Below, piece by piece: positions 1 to 5,836 of a stretch of DNA of 5,836 nucleotides (its first letter is position 1; every line of letters starts with the position of its first letter). The stretch is taken from assembly GCA_003219115.1 (NCBI GenBank), contig QHPN01000145.1, positions 1 to 5,836 of the forward strand, read 5' to 3'. This DNA comes from Verrucomicrobiota bacterium. Its GTDB lineage: Bacteria > Verrucomicrobiota > Verrucomicrobiia > Chthoniobacterales > UBA10450. Position numbers and translations under genes: made by a program. The notes under the pieces are model-generated. The model was given only the letters and a program-made list of their open reading frames with translations, made no database searches and was not told the origin of the DNA.

Positions 1-2581
1 TGAAGCATTGTAACAAGTCGTGCAGGAGTCCGATTCGATCCGGCGTTTGGATTTCGATTAAAGTGAAGTACGGATCGGCTTGATTGTCGATGCTCACACG
101 CGAGGGGAATTCCAAATCTGCGACCGGCGAGCGTCGTCCTTTTTTCCTGGCTTGCGCGAGCAACGGGTTCAGGTCGGTCCCGTCGGGCTCGAGTGCTTTG
201 CGCAAGGTTGATTCAACCAACGCCATCTCCCGCTCATTCACGACCGCGCCGCCGCGTAGATCACTCACGCGAAAAACATCGAGCGCAACGTGATCACCGC
301 GGGTGTAGATATCAGCGCTCAGGATGTTCAGTGGCACGAGCGAAATCGAGCCCGCGATTTTTGAAAGCAGTTGCTGACGATCCCAGCCGCAGAGCGTCAA
401 AACGGTGTGACCTTGATCGGGCATCGGCTCCCAACTGAACACCGGAGCGAGCGGCGTTTCTCCAAAGCAGGTGGAATCGTAAAAGCGCCGGAACAATTCC
501 ACGTGCGCGACAATGTCAGCGACTTTGAAGGCGCGGAAATAATGGTCCGGCATGAAATCAAAATGCGCCTCGATTTCTTCCTCGTAATCCGGCCCGAGGC
601 GCACCTGAACCAAAGTTTCGCGCGCTTCCCGGGCAGTTTTGGCGCGATCATAAAAAGAATGTCGGTCCGCGAGGTATTGGGTGGTGGCGTGATATAGCTG
701 CCAAACCAGCGTTTCCTTCCAATCCGACCAATTTACGTCGCTCGTGCCCTGGCCGTCAGCCAGCGTTAGTAACATCAGAGCATCGAGGTTGTTCTGGTCT
801 TTCACGATGGCGGCGAACTCGCTCACCGTGACTGGATCGTCGATGTTGCGACGTTGCGCGATGTTCGAAAGGGTGACGTGGTGGTCCACCAGCAGGATCA
901 GCATCTTGCGTTCGCGCGGATCGAGTTGAAGGCGACGCGCGACGCGTTGCGCAAAAACCGCGCTCGCTTCTGAATGCGGGCGAGCGCCAACCGCTTTGCC
1001 GGTGTCATGCAGCAGCAAAGCCAGGTAAAGCACGAAGGGATCGGTCAATTTCTCGAAAAGCTTCCGGTACTCGATCAGCTTGCGATTTTCCGTGCGCGCC
1101 AGCGCATCCAGTTTGTCGATGCAGACCAAAGTGTGTTCGTCCGCAGTGTAGCGGTGGAAAAATTCGTGTTGCACCAGACAGGTGAGCTGCCCGAACTCGG
1201 GAATGTATTGCCCGAGAAAATCCAATCGGTGCATCAAGCGTAAGGCGCGCCCAACTTCTCCTTTGCGCGATAGAATCCGGCGAAACATCTCACGCGGTTC
1301 CCTGGCGTAGCGGAACGGATGCGTGATCAATCCAATTTTTCTGCTCAACATGTCGGCAAGCTCGGGACTGGGTTCGAGTTGCTTCTCTTGCGCGATCTCA
1401 ATGGCACGCATCATTTCCACCGGGTCCTTGTTGAAGAGATCCTTTCGTTCAACGTCCAGCTGACGATCGTGAATGAGAAAACCGTTGACGTGTTCGGCGG
1501 CAGGTTTGGCGCGCGGTAGAAATCCGAAGAGCGAACGCGTTTTCGCAGAAGAATACCCGCTCGCAAATTGCGCCGTGATGCGTTCCGTCACGCGGAAGAT
1601 GTTTCGGCTGTGTCCGTAAACATCCTTCATCAACGTTTCGCTGCGGAGTAACCCGCGCACCTGCGGGTAACCCAACCGCTGCGCCATCGTCTCCTGCATG
1701 TTCAGATGCAAAACGTCCGTCGCGCGGTGGTGCAAATAATGCAGCTCGGTGCGGACGCGCAGAAGAAAATCGTAGGCCGCTTCGATGCGACGCTGATCCG
1801 GTTCGCTCACCCAATCTTTGCCGACGAGGTGCGTTGTGGTCAGACTGCCTTCCTTGAAGAAGGTCATCCACAGTAAATTCTGATAGTCGCGCAGACTGCC
1901 ACAACCGCTCTTCAAGTTCGGTTCCTGCAGGTAAACACTGTTGCCAAATTTGGCGTGGCGCGCCTGCTGATCGCGCATCCGCATTTCGATGTATTCGCGT
2001 TCGTAACCAACCACGCATTTTGCCCGAAACTGTTGCCGAAACTTTTGCTCGAGTTCTCGATCGCCCGTGACCAGGCGTGACTCCAGCATCGCAGTCTTCG
2101 TCACCATGTCGGCATTGGCGGCGGCAATTGCTTCTTTGATCGTGCGAGTGGAGTGGCCAACCTTGAATCCGATATCCCACAGCAGATACAGCACTTGCTC
2201 GATGACCTGACTCGTCTCTTTCGATATGCCGCGGCCTTGTTCGCGATGCAAAAACATGACATCGACATCGCTACAAGGATTCAATTCGCGTCGGCCGTAG
2301 CCACCGAGGGCTACGAGAGCAAGCGGCGAATTACCGTTTCGGTTATTCACGACATGATTGGCCGCCGCAAAAACGTGGCGCAACAACACGTCGATTAGAT
2401 CGACCCGGCGCGCGCAAACTTCGCGGCCACCGTCACCGGCGCGCTGGCGTAAGCGCAAGCGGTGCTCTTCGAGTTTTAAAAATTTGCGATAAACTGGGAG
2501 AACATCGGTCGGACGTTGCGCACCGGCAGCGGCTAGTTCCCGCTCTGCATGGGCCAGGATTTGTTCGAGATGCCGCGACAT
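1..2581 (-). CDS. glnD: Bifunctional PII uridylyltransferase / uridylyl-removing enzyme GlnD (C-terminus beyond left edge)
   Basis: This is an open frame of 860 codons from ATG at 2581, still open at the left edge. GlnD adds UMP to PII proteins (GlnB/GlnK) when glutamine is low and removes it when glutamine is high; it acts in the cytosol. Visible domains: a pol-beta-type nucleotidyltransferase with GGYGRRELNPCSDVDV at about residues 93-108 (metal-binding D105 and D107); a GlnD-specific segment with EPNLKSGCGSLRD ending at about D232; an HD phosphohydrolase with LLLHDTGK (H525, D526), H536 and DHH at 566-568; a first ACT domain around residues 725-800 (WDRQQLLSKIAG near 733); and the beginning of a second ACT domain (TPDRIGLLHDLL near 848). 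Both catalytic motif sets look intact, so both activities are expected. Family members are usually near 900 residues, so roughly the last 50 are missing only because the window ends. An in-frame TAA lies shortly upstream of the ATG, and the Shine-Dalgarno is weak. Identity is very secure. Confidence 0.96.
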   Translation of the reverse strand, partial: MSRHLEQILAHAERELAAAGAQRPTDVLPVYRKFLKLEEHRLRLRQRAGDGGREVCARRVDLIDVLLRHVFAAANHVVNNRNGNSPLALVALGGYGRRELNPCSDVDVMFLHREQGRGISKETSQVIEQVLYLLWDIGFKVGHSTRTIKEAIAAANADMVTKTAMLESRLVTGDRELEQKFRQQFRAKCVVGYEREYIEMRMRDQQARHAKFGNSVYLQEPNLKSGCGSLRDYQNLLWMTFFKEGSLTTTHLVGKDWVSEPDQRRIEAAYDFLLRVRTELHYLHHRATDVLHLNMQETMAQRLGYPQVRGLLRSETLMKDVYGHSRNIFRVTERITAQFASGYSSAKTRSLFGFLPRAKPAAEHVNGFLIHDRQLDVERKDLFNKDPVEMMRAIEIAQEKQLEPSPELADMLSRKIGLITHPFRYAREPREMFRRILSRKGEVGRALRLMHRLDFLGQYIPEFGQLTCLVQHEFFHRYTADEHTLVCIDKLDALARTENRKLIEYRKLFEKLTDPFVLYLALLLHDTGKAVGARPHSEASAVFAQRVARRLQLDPRERKMLILLVDHHVTLSNIAQRRNIDDPVTVSEFAAIVKDQNNLDALMLLTLADGQGTSDVNWSDWKETLVWQLYHATTQYLADRHSFYDRAKTAREARETLVQVRLGPDYEEEIEAHFDFMPDHYFRAFKVADIVAHVELFRRFYDSTCFGETPLAPVFSWEPMPDQGHTVLTLCGWDRQQLLSKIAGSISLVPLNILSADIYTRGDHVALDVFRVSDLRGGAVVNEREMALVESTLRKALEPDGTDLNPLLAQARKKGRRSPVADLEFPSRVSIDNQADPYFTLIEIQTPDRIGLLHDLLQCF

Positions 2582-2636
2582 TAAAGTAGCTTACTCACGG
2601 CGATATTTCCTGCCACCGCTGTAGTTTTTTGTGGTT

Positions 2637-2671
2637 GTAGCTGCCCCGAAAGCTTTCGGGGCAGAGTTTTT
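2637..2671 (+). repeat. GTAG-headed 24-base perfect palindrome followed by a T run
   Basis: GTAG (2637-2640) is followed by CTGCCCCGAAAG (2641-2652) and its exact reverse complement CTTTCGGGGCAG (2653-2664), then AG and TTTTT (2667-2671). It can fold as a 10-bp stem with an AGCT loop. The head-plus-hairpin layout matches the neighbouring REP-like pair with a different stem sequence. The T run is on the plus strand, so as an intrinsic terminator it would act on plus-strand transcripts, for which no gene is present. Confidence 0.6.
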
Positions 2672-2739
2672 CTGTAGCGGCGGTCTATGACCGCCGGACT
2701 CGATCAGGTGCAAAAATCATCGGCGGTGATAAGCTACAG
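2672..2739. repeat. 68-base inverted REP pair (REPIN/BIME-like)
   Basis: The outer ends are CTGTAGC (2672-2678) and its exact reverse complement GCTACAG (2733-2739). The left half carries a perfect hairpin, CGGCGGTC / GACCGCCG with loop TAT (2678-2696). The right half, read on the minus strand, gives CTGTAGC then TATCACCGCCG, matching TATGACCGCCG of the left half. Thus two inverted copies of one GTAG-headed unit flank a short spacer. The right copy abuts the end of the regulator coding sequence. Confidence 0.65.
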
Positions 2740-2982
2740 CTACACCTCGATCGCATAACGCTTCATCTTGTTATAAAGCGTCGGTCGCTGGATACCGAGG
2801 AGCTCGGCGGCTTTCTTTTTATTACCATGTGTTTGCGCCAGTGCCTGAAGAATGGTCTCCCGCTCTACATTATCCAGGCTGGCAACCCCGCTGCGGCGGC
2901 CGGAAGCAGGGGTTGTTTGCAGCACCGGCGGCCGGCGGCAATTGAATTTCTGCCGGCAATTCCTTGATTCCAATGACATCAT
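2740..2982 (-). pseudogene. C-terminal Fis-type helix-turn-helix of the NtrC-family regulator, displaced into another frame
   Basis: This is the missing DNA-binding end of the response regulator just upstream, read in the neighbouring frame. From about residue 36 it reads LDNVERETILQALAQTHGN, then KKKAAELLGIQRPTLYNKMK. That is the standard C-terminal Fis-like helix-turn-helix of NtrC-family activators, ending with RYAIEV and TAG at 2740. The ATG at 2982 is probably not a real start: the first 15-20 residues are an out-of-frame reading of the regulator's linker (its ELPAEIQ segment). The changeover needs a skip of one base (or gain of two) between 2982 and 2870. The most suspicious places are the GC-rich runs at 2925-2938 and 2891-2903. 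The stop codon lies inside a TGTAG repeat head. It could be a sequencing indel, a genuine mutation, or much less probably programmed frameshifting or a separate tiny regulator. Confidence 0.85.
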
Positions 2983-4156
2983 TCCGCGCTAGCACAACCG
3001 CGTATTCCATCGCGTTCTGCAATTCACGGACATTTCCCGGCCACGAATAATCCAGCAGCTTCTGAAACGCTTCGGGTGCTATCGTCGGCTCTGGTTTTCC
3101 CAACTGGGCGGCGAAGCGCTGCGCGAAAGTGCTAACGAGAGGTGGAATATCTTCCTTCCGTTCGCGGAGTGGCGGGACTTCAATTTGGAAGGTATTAATT
3201 CGGTAATACAAATCGGAGCGAAGCCGATTTTCCGCCAGCGCTTGCGCAATCGGTCGATTGGTCGCGGTGATGACACGAAAATCCGCTTTCTGCATGCGCG
3301 TGCTGCCGAGCGAGCGATATTCCCGTTCCTGCAAAACCCGTAGAAAACGTGTCTGCAAATCTGCCGGCATTTCCGAAATCTCGTCGAGAAAAAGCGTGCC
3401 GCCGCGCGCCTCTGCAATCATGCCCGGGAAATTGTTCATCGCGCCGGTAAAGGCTCCCTTCACGTAACCGAATAGTTCGCTCTCGATCATTGTCTGTGGA
3501 AATGCGGCGCAATTTAATTTCACCAGCGGTTTGCCGGCGCGCCGGCTCTTCGAGTGAATGACATTGGCAACCACTTCCTTTCCGACGCCACTTTCGCCAG
3601 TGATAAGCACATTGGCGTCGGAGGGCGCCATGGCGCTGATCAACTCCTCCATTTCCTGCATCACCTTGCTTTTGAAGACTGGCGCCAGCCGTGTTTCCGC
3701 CAACTCCAGTCGTTTCTCCAGCTCCTCCGCTTTTTCTCGCAGCGCCTGCGTTTCGTGTAAAAGCGATCGTTTCTCCAATGCTTTTTCTGCGAGACTCAAC
3801 AATTCCTCGGGCGCATACGGCTTGCTGATGAAATGAAATGCACCGCGCTTGATCGATTCGATCGCGTTGTTCAATGAATCGTGGGCTGTTAAAATGATGA
3901 CCTGCGAATCGCCGAAATCCTTCTTTAACCGGTCGAGCATTTCCAAGCCGTCAGCATCGGGCAATTGCAAGTCGAGCAACACGAGAGCGGCCGGGTGCGC
4001 CTTCATCGCACGCAAACCAAGGGTGGCTGTTGCCGCCGTTTCCGTTTGATAACCGTGACGGTTCAGTAACGCTTCCAGGGTCATCAAGATCGGCCGCTCA
4101 TCGTCGATGATGAGAATCCGCCGCGATTCGGAATTCGTTCTCACACCTGCTCCCAT
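2870..4156 (-). CDS. NtrC-family sigma-54-dependent response regulator (receiver plus AAA+ ATPase), HTH lost by frameshift
   Basis: This is a two-component transcription activator that, when phosphorylated, would remodel sigma-54 RNA polymerase with ATP. Residues 12-125 form a receiver with acidic pair D18/D19, phospho-acceptor D62 (LVLLDLQLPDADG), T90 and K112. Residues 115-160 are a charged helical, probably coiled-coil linker. Residues 160-395 are the AAA+ domain: Walker A GESGVGKE (187-194), sigma-54 contact loop GAFTGA (234-239), Walker B TLFLDE (D258, E259), the LRSDLYYRIN arginine region (312-321), and WPGNVRELQN (372-381). The frame then runs into a proline/alanine tail and stops at 428, before the usual Fis-type helix-turn-helix, which continues in the next frame down to 2740. 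Joined, the protein would be about 470 residues, normal for the family. The listed start is ATG at 4156, but GTG at 4144 has the better ribosome site. The kinase-like gene upstream is the likely partner. The regulon is unknown; glnD next door hints at nitrogen control. Confidence 0.93.
   Translation of the reverse strand: MGAGVRTNSESRRILIIDDERPILMTLEALLNRHGYQTETAATATLGLRAMKAHPAALVLLDLQLPDADGLEMLDRLKKDFGDSQVIILTAHDSLNNAIESIKRGAFHFISKPYAPEELLSLAEKALEKRSLLHETQALREKAEELEKRLELAETRLAPVFKSKVMQEMEELISAMAPSDANVLITGESGVGKEVVANVIHSKSRRAGKPLVKLNCAAFPQTMIESELFGYVKGAFTGAMNNFPGMIAEARGGTLFLDEISEMPADLQTRFLRVLQEREYRSLGSTRMQKADFRVITATNRPIAQALAENRLRSDLYYRINTFQIEVPPLRERKEDIPPLVSTFAQRFAAQLGKPEPTIAPEAFQKLLDYSWPGNVRELQNAMEYAVVLARNDVIGIKELPAEIQLPPAAGAANNPCFRPPQRGCQPG
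4142..4154 (-). promoter_or_regulatory. Shine-Dalgarno GGGAG favouring a GTG start for the response regulator
   Basis: GGGAG (4154-4150) is followed by the five-base spacer CAGGT and GTG at 4144-4142, codon 5 of the longer reading. The longer ATG at 4156 has only a poor GAG upstream. The GTG start removes just the residues MGAG and leaves the receiver whole, so it is probably the true start. Confidence 0.55.
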
Positions 4157-4206
4157 AATAACTCGCGCGCAGGCTATCGAGAAGCTCTCATCCTAACTTT
4201 CTCACA

Positions 4207-4272
4207 GGTGTAATGTGCTGTCGCCAGCGCACACCCGCTTCGAGATCCGCTGGAGCCAGCGGAGCCTACACC
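4207..4272. repeat. 66-base element with GGTGTA inverted ends and two hairpins
   Basis: GGTGTA at 4207-4212 and TACACC at 4267-4272 are inverted copies bounding the element. Inside are an imperfect hairpin, TGTGCTG / CAGCGCACA with loop TCGC and a two-base bulge (4214-4233), and a perfect inverted repeat CCGCTGG / CCAGCGG (4247-4253 and 4256-4262). On the minus strand the order is TGTAG head then GC-rich hairpin, the layout of REP sequences acted on by RAYT transposases. It fills much of the 162-base gap (4157-4318) upstream of the response regulator. I see no convincing sigma-70 or sigma-54 promoter in the rest of the gap. Confidence 0.55.
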
Positions 4273-4318
4273 GTCGAGCCTTTGTTTGCGGTGCTGGTTC
4301 GAGTTTTTCAAAAGCCCG

Positions 4319-5026
4319 CTACGAAGTTTCCATGGAACAGGGGAGGGTAATGGTGCTGATCAGCATTCGTGAAGCCGGATCAAACCTGGCCATTAGCTCG
4401 CCTCCGTGAGCCGCGATGATACTGCGCGCCCGGCGCAATCCCAAACTGTAGTGACCGTGCGATACTTTCTGCAACGGTTGCATCCATTGGGTCGGATCAA
4501 TTTCGCCCGCCTTCGGTTCGCGAATACAAAAGGTAAACGATCGGTCGGCGACGGAAGTCTTTACGTGCAATTCATCGCCAGCCACGTCGTGCCGGAAAGC
4601 ATTCCGGAATAATTCCGCTGCCGCCCACTCTGTTAATTGCGGATCGATGTTTAGTGTCGCCCCGGGCGACGATATATCCCATTTCACCGCCGGTCCCTTC
4701 TCGGGAAATTCGTGACCAATTTTTTTTCGTAAGTCGGTAATGAAATCCTGCACGGTGTAGGGTAACAATGTCGGGCGCGGTTCCGCCACCGATGACGACA
4801 AGCCCTGCAGCGTGATGCCGAGCTGCGAAATCAGTTCCCGTAGCCGGCGCGTTTCTGATTTCAATTCCTCATCAATCGTTAACTCACCGATCAAGGCCGA
4901 TTGCAGCTCGGCCGCATTCAATTGATTGCGCAGGTCGTGACTAAGCTGGCGCACAAACTTTATGAAATTCTCCCACGGAATATCCTGATTTGTTCCGCTT
5001 GCGGCTGATTTTCCTTCGTTTTTCAC
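4319..5026 (-). CDS. Soluble histidine-kinase-like protein with degenerate ATP-binding motifs
   Basis: This 235-residue protein has no signal peptide, membrane segment or recognisable sensor domain. Residues 20-80 resemble a dimerisation/phosphotransfer helix pair with the H box LSHDLRNQLNAAE (candidate phospho-accepting H30). The C-terminal half resembles a HATPase_c domain: an N box AAELFRNAFRH (136-146, N142), then IREPKAGE (168-175) where the G1 box DxGxG would be, then GHYSLGLRRARSIIAAHGG (191-209) where the G2 box GxGLGL would be. In G1 the aspartate is replaced by E170 and one glycine by K172; in G2 a glycine is replaced by S194. ATP binding may therefore be weak, or the protein may work mainly as a phosphatase or phosphotransfer partner. 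The start is GTG at 5026, overlapping the pgi stop as GTGA. There is no clear Shine-Dalgarno, so reinitiation after pgi is likely. The response regulator follows 162 bases downstream and is the natural partner. Family placement is fairly sure; catalytic activity is not. Confidence 0.8.
   Translation of the reverse strand: MKNEGKSAASGTNQDIPWENFIKFVRQLSHDLRNQLNAAELQSALIGELTIDEELKSETRRLRELISQLGITLQGLSSSVAEPRPTLLPYTVQDFITDLRKKIGHEFPEKGPAVKWDISSPGATLNIDPQLTEWAAAELFRNAFRHDVAGDELHVKTSVADRSFTFCIREPKAGEIDPTQWMQPLQKVSHGHYSLGLRRARSIIAAHGGELMARFDPASRMLISTITLPCSMETS
5023..5026 (-). promoter_or_regulatory. GTGA stop/start overlap coupling pgi and the kinase-like gene
   Basis: Read on the minus strand the four bases are GTGA: GTG starts the kinase-like protein and TGA ends pgi. 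Such one-base-shifted overlaps usually mean that ribosomes ending one gene restart on the next. No good Shine-Dalgarno precedes the GTG (upstream is an A/T-rich stretch then CCTGGC), which fits coupling. It implies the two genes share a transcript. Confidence 0.7.
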
Positions 5027-5836
5027 GCCAGGAAAAATTTGTCCGCCGCCACTTCTTCTTCCTGGGCGGATTGGACTAACGGATCGTTCGCGCGCAGGTG
5101 GGCCAGGACATGATAGACCGGCTCGGGATCGACACCGAGGGCGCGCGCGATATCGTCGGCAGTTCGCGGACTTTTATTCAAATTTGCTCGCACTTTGGCC
5201 TGCAATTGCAGCAATTCTGTTGCCGCTCTCTTTCCTGCTTCAACGCCCGGCTGGTTATAAGCATTGATGTTTACTAACGAGCCGTAGAAGCCGACGGCGC
5301 GTTCATACAACGCGATCAACGCTCCGACCGAGAACGCACTTACATCTGGTATGCCAATGGTGATCGATTCGCGGCCTTTGTCGAACAAGGCCTTGCGCGT
5401 TCCGCGCAAGAATCCATGCAAATAATCGCCGCTGGTAAAATCGTCTTCCACCTTTACTAGCGCGGCCGCGCGGTCCTTTTGCACTTCAATGAAAGTGACA
5501 AAAAAATTCGGGACCCCATCGCGCAGCTGCTGCACATAAGCATGCTGATCCGTCGATCCTTTGTTGCCATAAACCGCGATTCCCTGGTGCACGATTTTCC
5601 CGTCTCGATCCACCTCTTTTCCCAACGATTCCATTACCAGTTGCTGCAAATATTTGCTGAATAAGGCGAGCCGGTCCTTGTAGGGCAAAATCACCATATC
5701 CTTTGCCCCTCGGCCTTCGCCCGCATAAAACCACATTAGCGCCAGAAGCATCGCCGCATTTTGCTCTACTACATCCTTTCGTGTCGCTTGATCCATGGCT
5801 GCGGCGCCGGCAAGAAATCGATCGATTTCAAAACCG
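5023..5836 (-). CDS. pgi: Glucose-6-phosphate isomerase, C-terminal part (N-terminus beyond right edge)
   Basis: This enzyme interconverts glucose 6-phosphate and fructose 6-phosphate in glycolysis and gluconeogenesis, in the cytosol. The frame is open to the right edge, giving 270 visible codons. The internal methionine at 5796 is not the start, since upstream codons GFEIDRFLAGAAA continue the family pattern. GSTDQHAYVQQL (codon of the catalytic-type histidine at 5542-5544) matches the second half of the active site. GSLVNINAYNQPGVEAGK (5230-5283) fits the second PGI signature exactly, ending in the catalytic-type lysine. The last 60 or so residues (TADDIARALGV, PEPVYHVLAHLRAND) resemble a small winged-helix unit, a tail I recall from some cyanobacterial and related PGIs. 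The stop TGA at 5023 overlaps the start of the kinase-like gene. The first part of the protein lies outside the window. Confidence 0.95.
   Translation of the reverse strand, partial: GFEIDRFLAGAAAMDQATRKDVVEQNAAMLLALMWFYAGEGRGAKDMVILPYKDRLALFSKYLQQLVMESLGKEVDRDGKIVHQGIAVYGNKGSTDQHAYVQQLRDGVPNFFVTFIEVQKDRAAALVKVEDDFTSGDYLHGFLRGTRKALFDKGRESITIGIPDVSAFSVGALIALYERAVGFYGSLVNINAYNQPGVEAGKRAATELLQLQAKVRANLNKSPRTADDIARALGVDPEPVYHVLAHLRANDPLVQSAQEEEVAADKFFLA

Noticed and set aside
371..697. 108-codon open frame on the plus strand
   Set aside because: It is antisense to the glnD region between the HD and first ACT domains, with no ribosome site or recognisable domain.
1449..2180. 243-codon open frame on the minus strand
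   Set aside because: It lies wholly inside glnD in a different frame; the glnD frame carries the conserved motifs here (EPNLKSGCGSLRD), and this frame looks like no known family.
2597..2615. Sigma-54 (-24/-12) promoter for glnD, TGGCAGGAAATATCGC on the minus strand
   Set aside because: The GG-to-GC spacing is eleven bases and not the strictly required ten, and the -12 part lacks TTGC.
2641..2671. Intrinsic terminator for the response regulator
   Set aside because: The strong hairpin has its T run on the plus strand; in the minus-strand direction of the genes it is followed by CTACAACCAC, so it lacks the U tract a terminator needs.
3195..3512. 105-codon open frame on the minus strand
   Set aside because: It is an out-of-frame shadow of the AAA+ domain of the response regulator, which has GAFTGA and Walker B motifs over the same bases.

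Overview
The window is a compact bacterial segment with about 54% G+C by eye. Every supported gene lies on the minus strand, so transcription runs from high to low coordinates. In that order the genes are: the C-terminal half of glucose-6-phosphate isomerase (pgi, cut by the right edge), a small soluble histidine-kinase-like protein, an NtrC-type sigma-54 response regulator whose reading frame is broken near its C-terminus, and most of the PII uridylyltransferase/uridylyl-removing enzyme (glnD, cut by the left edge). There are no rRNA or tRNA genes, no CRISPR array and no transposase.

The style of the proteins and the short GTAG-headed hairpin repeats between genes suggest a soil-type verrucomicrobium (Chthoniobacterales or 'Spartobacteria'-like). 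This is an inference from general familiarity and not from a search.

Layout: pgi occupies 5023-5836. The kinase-like gene (4319-5026) starts with GTG inside the pgi stop (GTGA overlap), so the two are probably translationally coupled. A 162-base gap holds a 66-base inverted-repeat element. The response regulator runs from 4156 (or more probably from a GTG at 4144 with a good Shine-Dalgarno) to a premature stop at 2870. Its DNA-binding Fis-type helix-turn-helix continues in the next frame to 2740. A 158-base gap (2582-2739) packed with REP-like hairpins follows, then glnD from 2581 to the left edge. No gene-free stretch exceeds 300 bases.

Function: the kinase-like protein and the regulator form a plausible two-component pair. 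The regulator has an intact receiver and an intact sigma-54 activator ATPase with GAFTGA loop. The kinase has a good phospho-acceptor box and N box but a weakened ATP-binding glycine pattern. GlnD controls PII proteins in response to glutamine. Its position next to an NtrC-family regulator invites a nitrogen-control link, but the sequence alone does not prove one. I see no clearly undescribed system. The best leads are the split regulator, the degenerate sensorless kinase and the GTAG-headed repeat elements.
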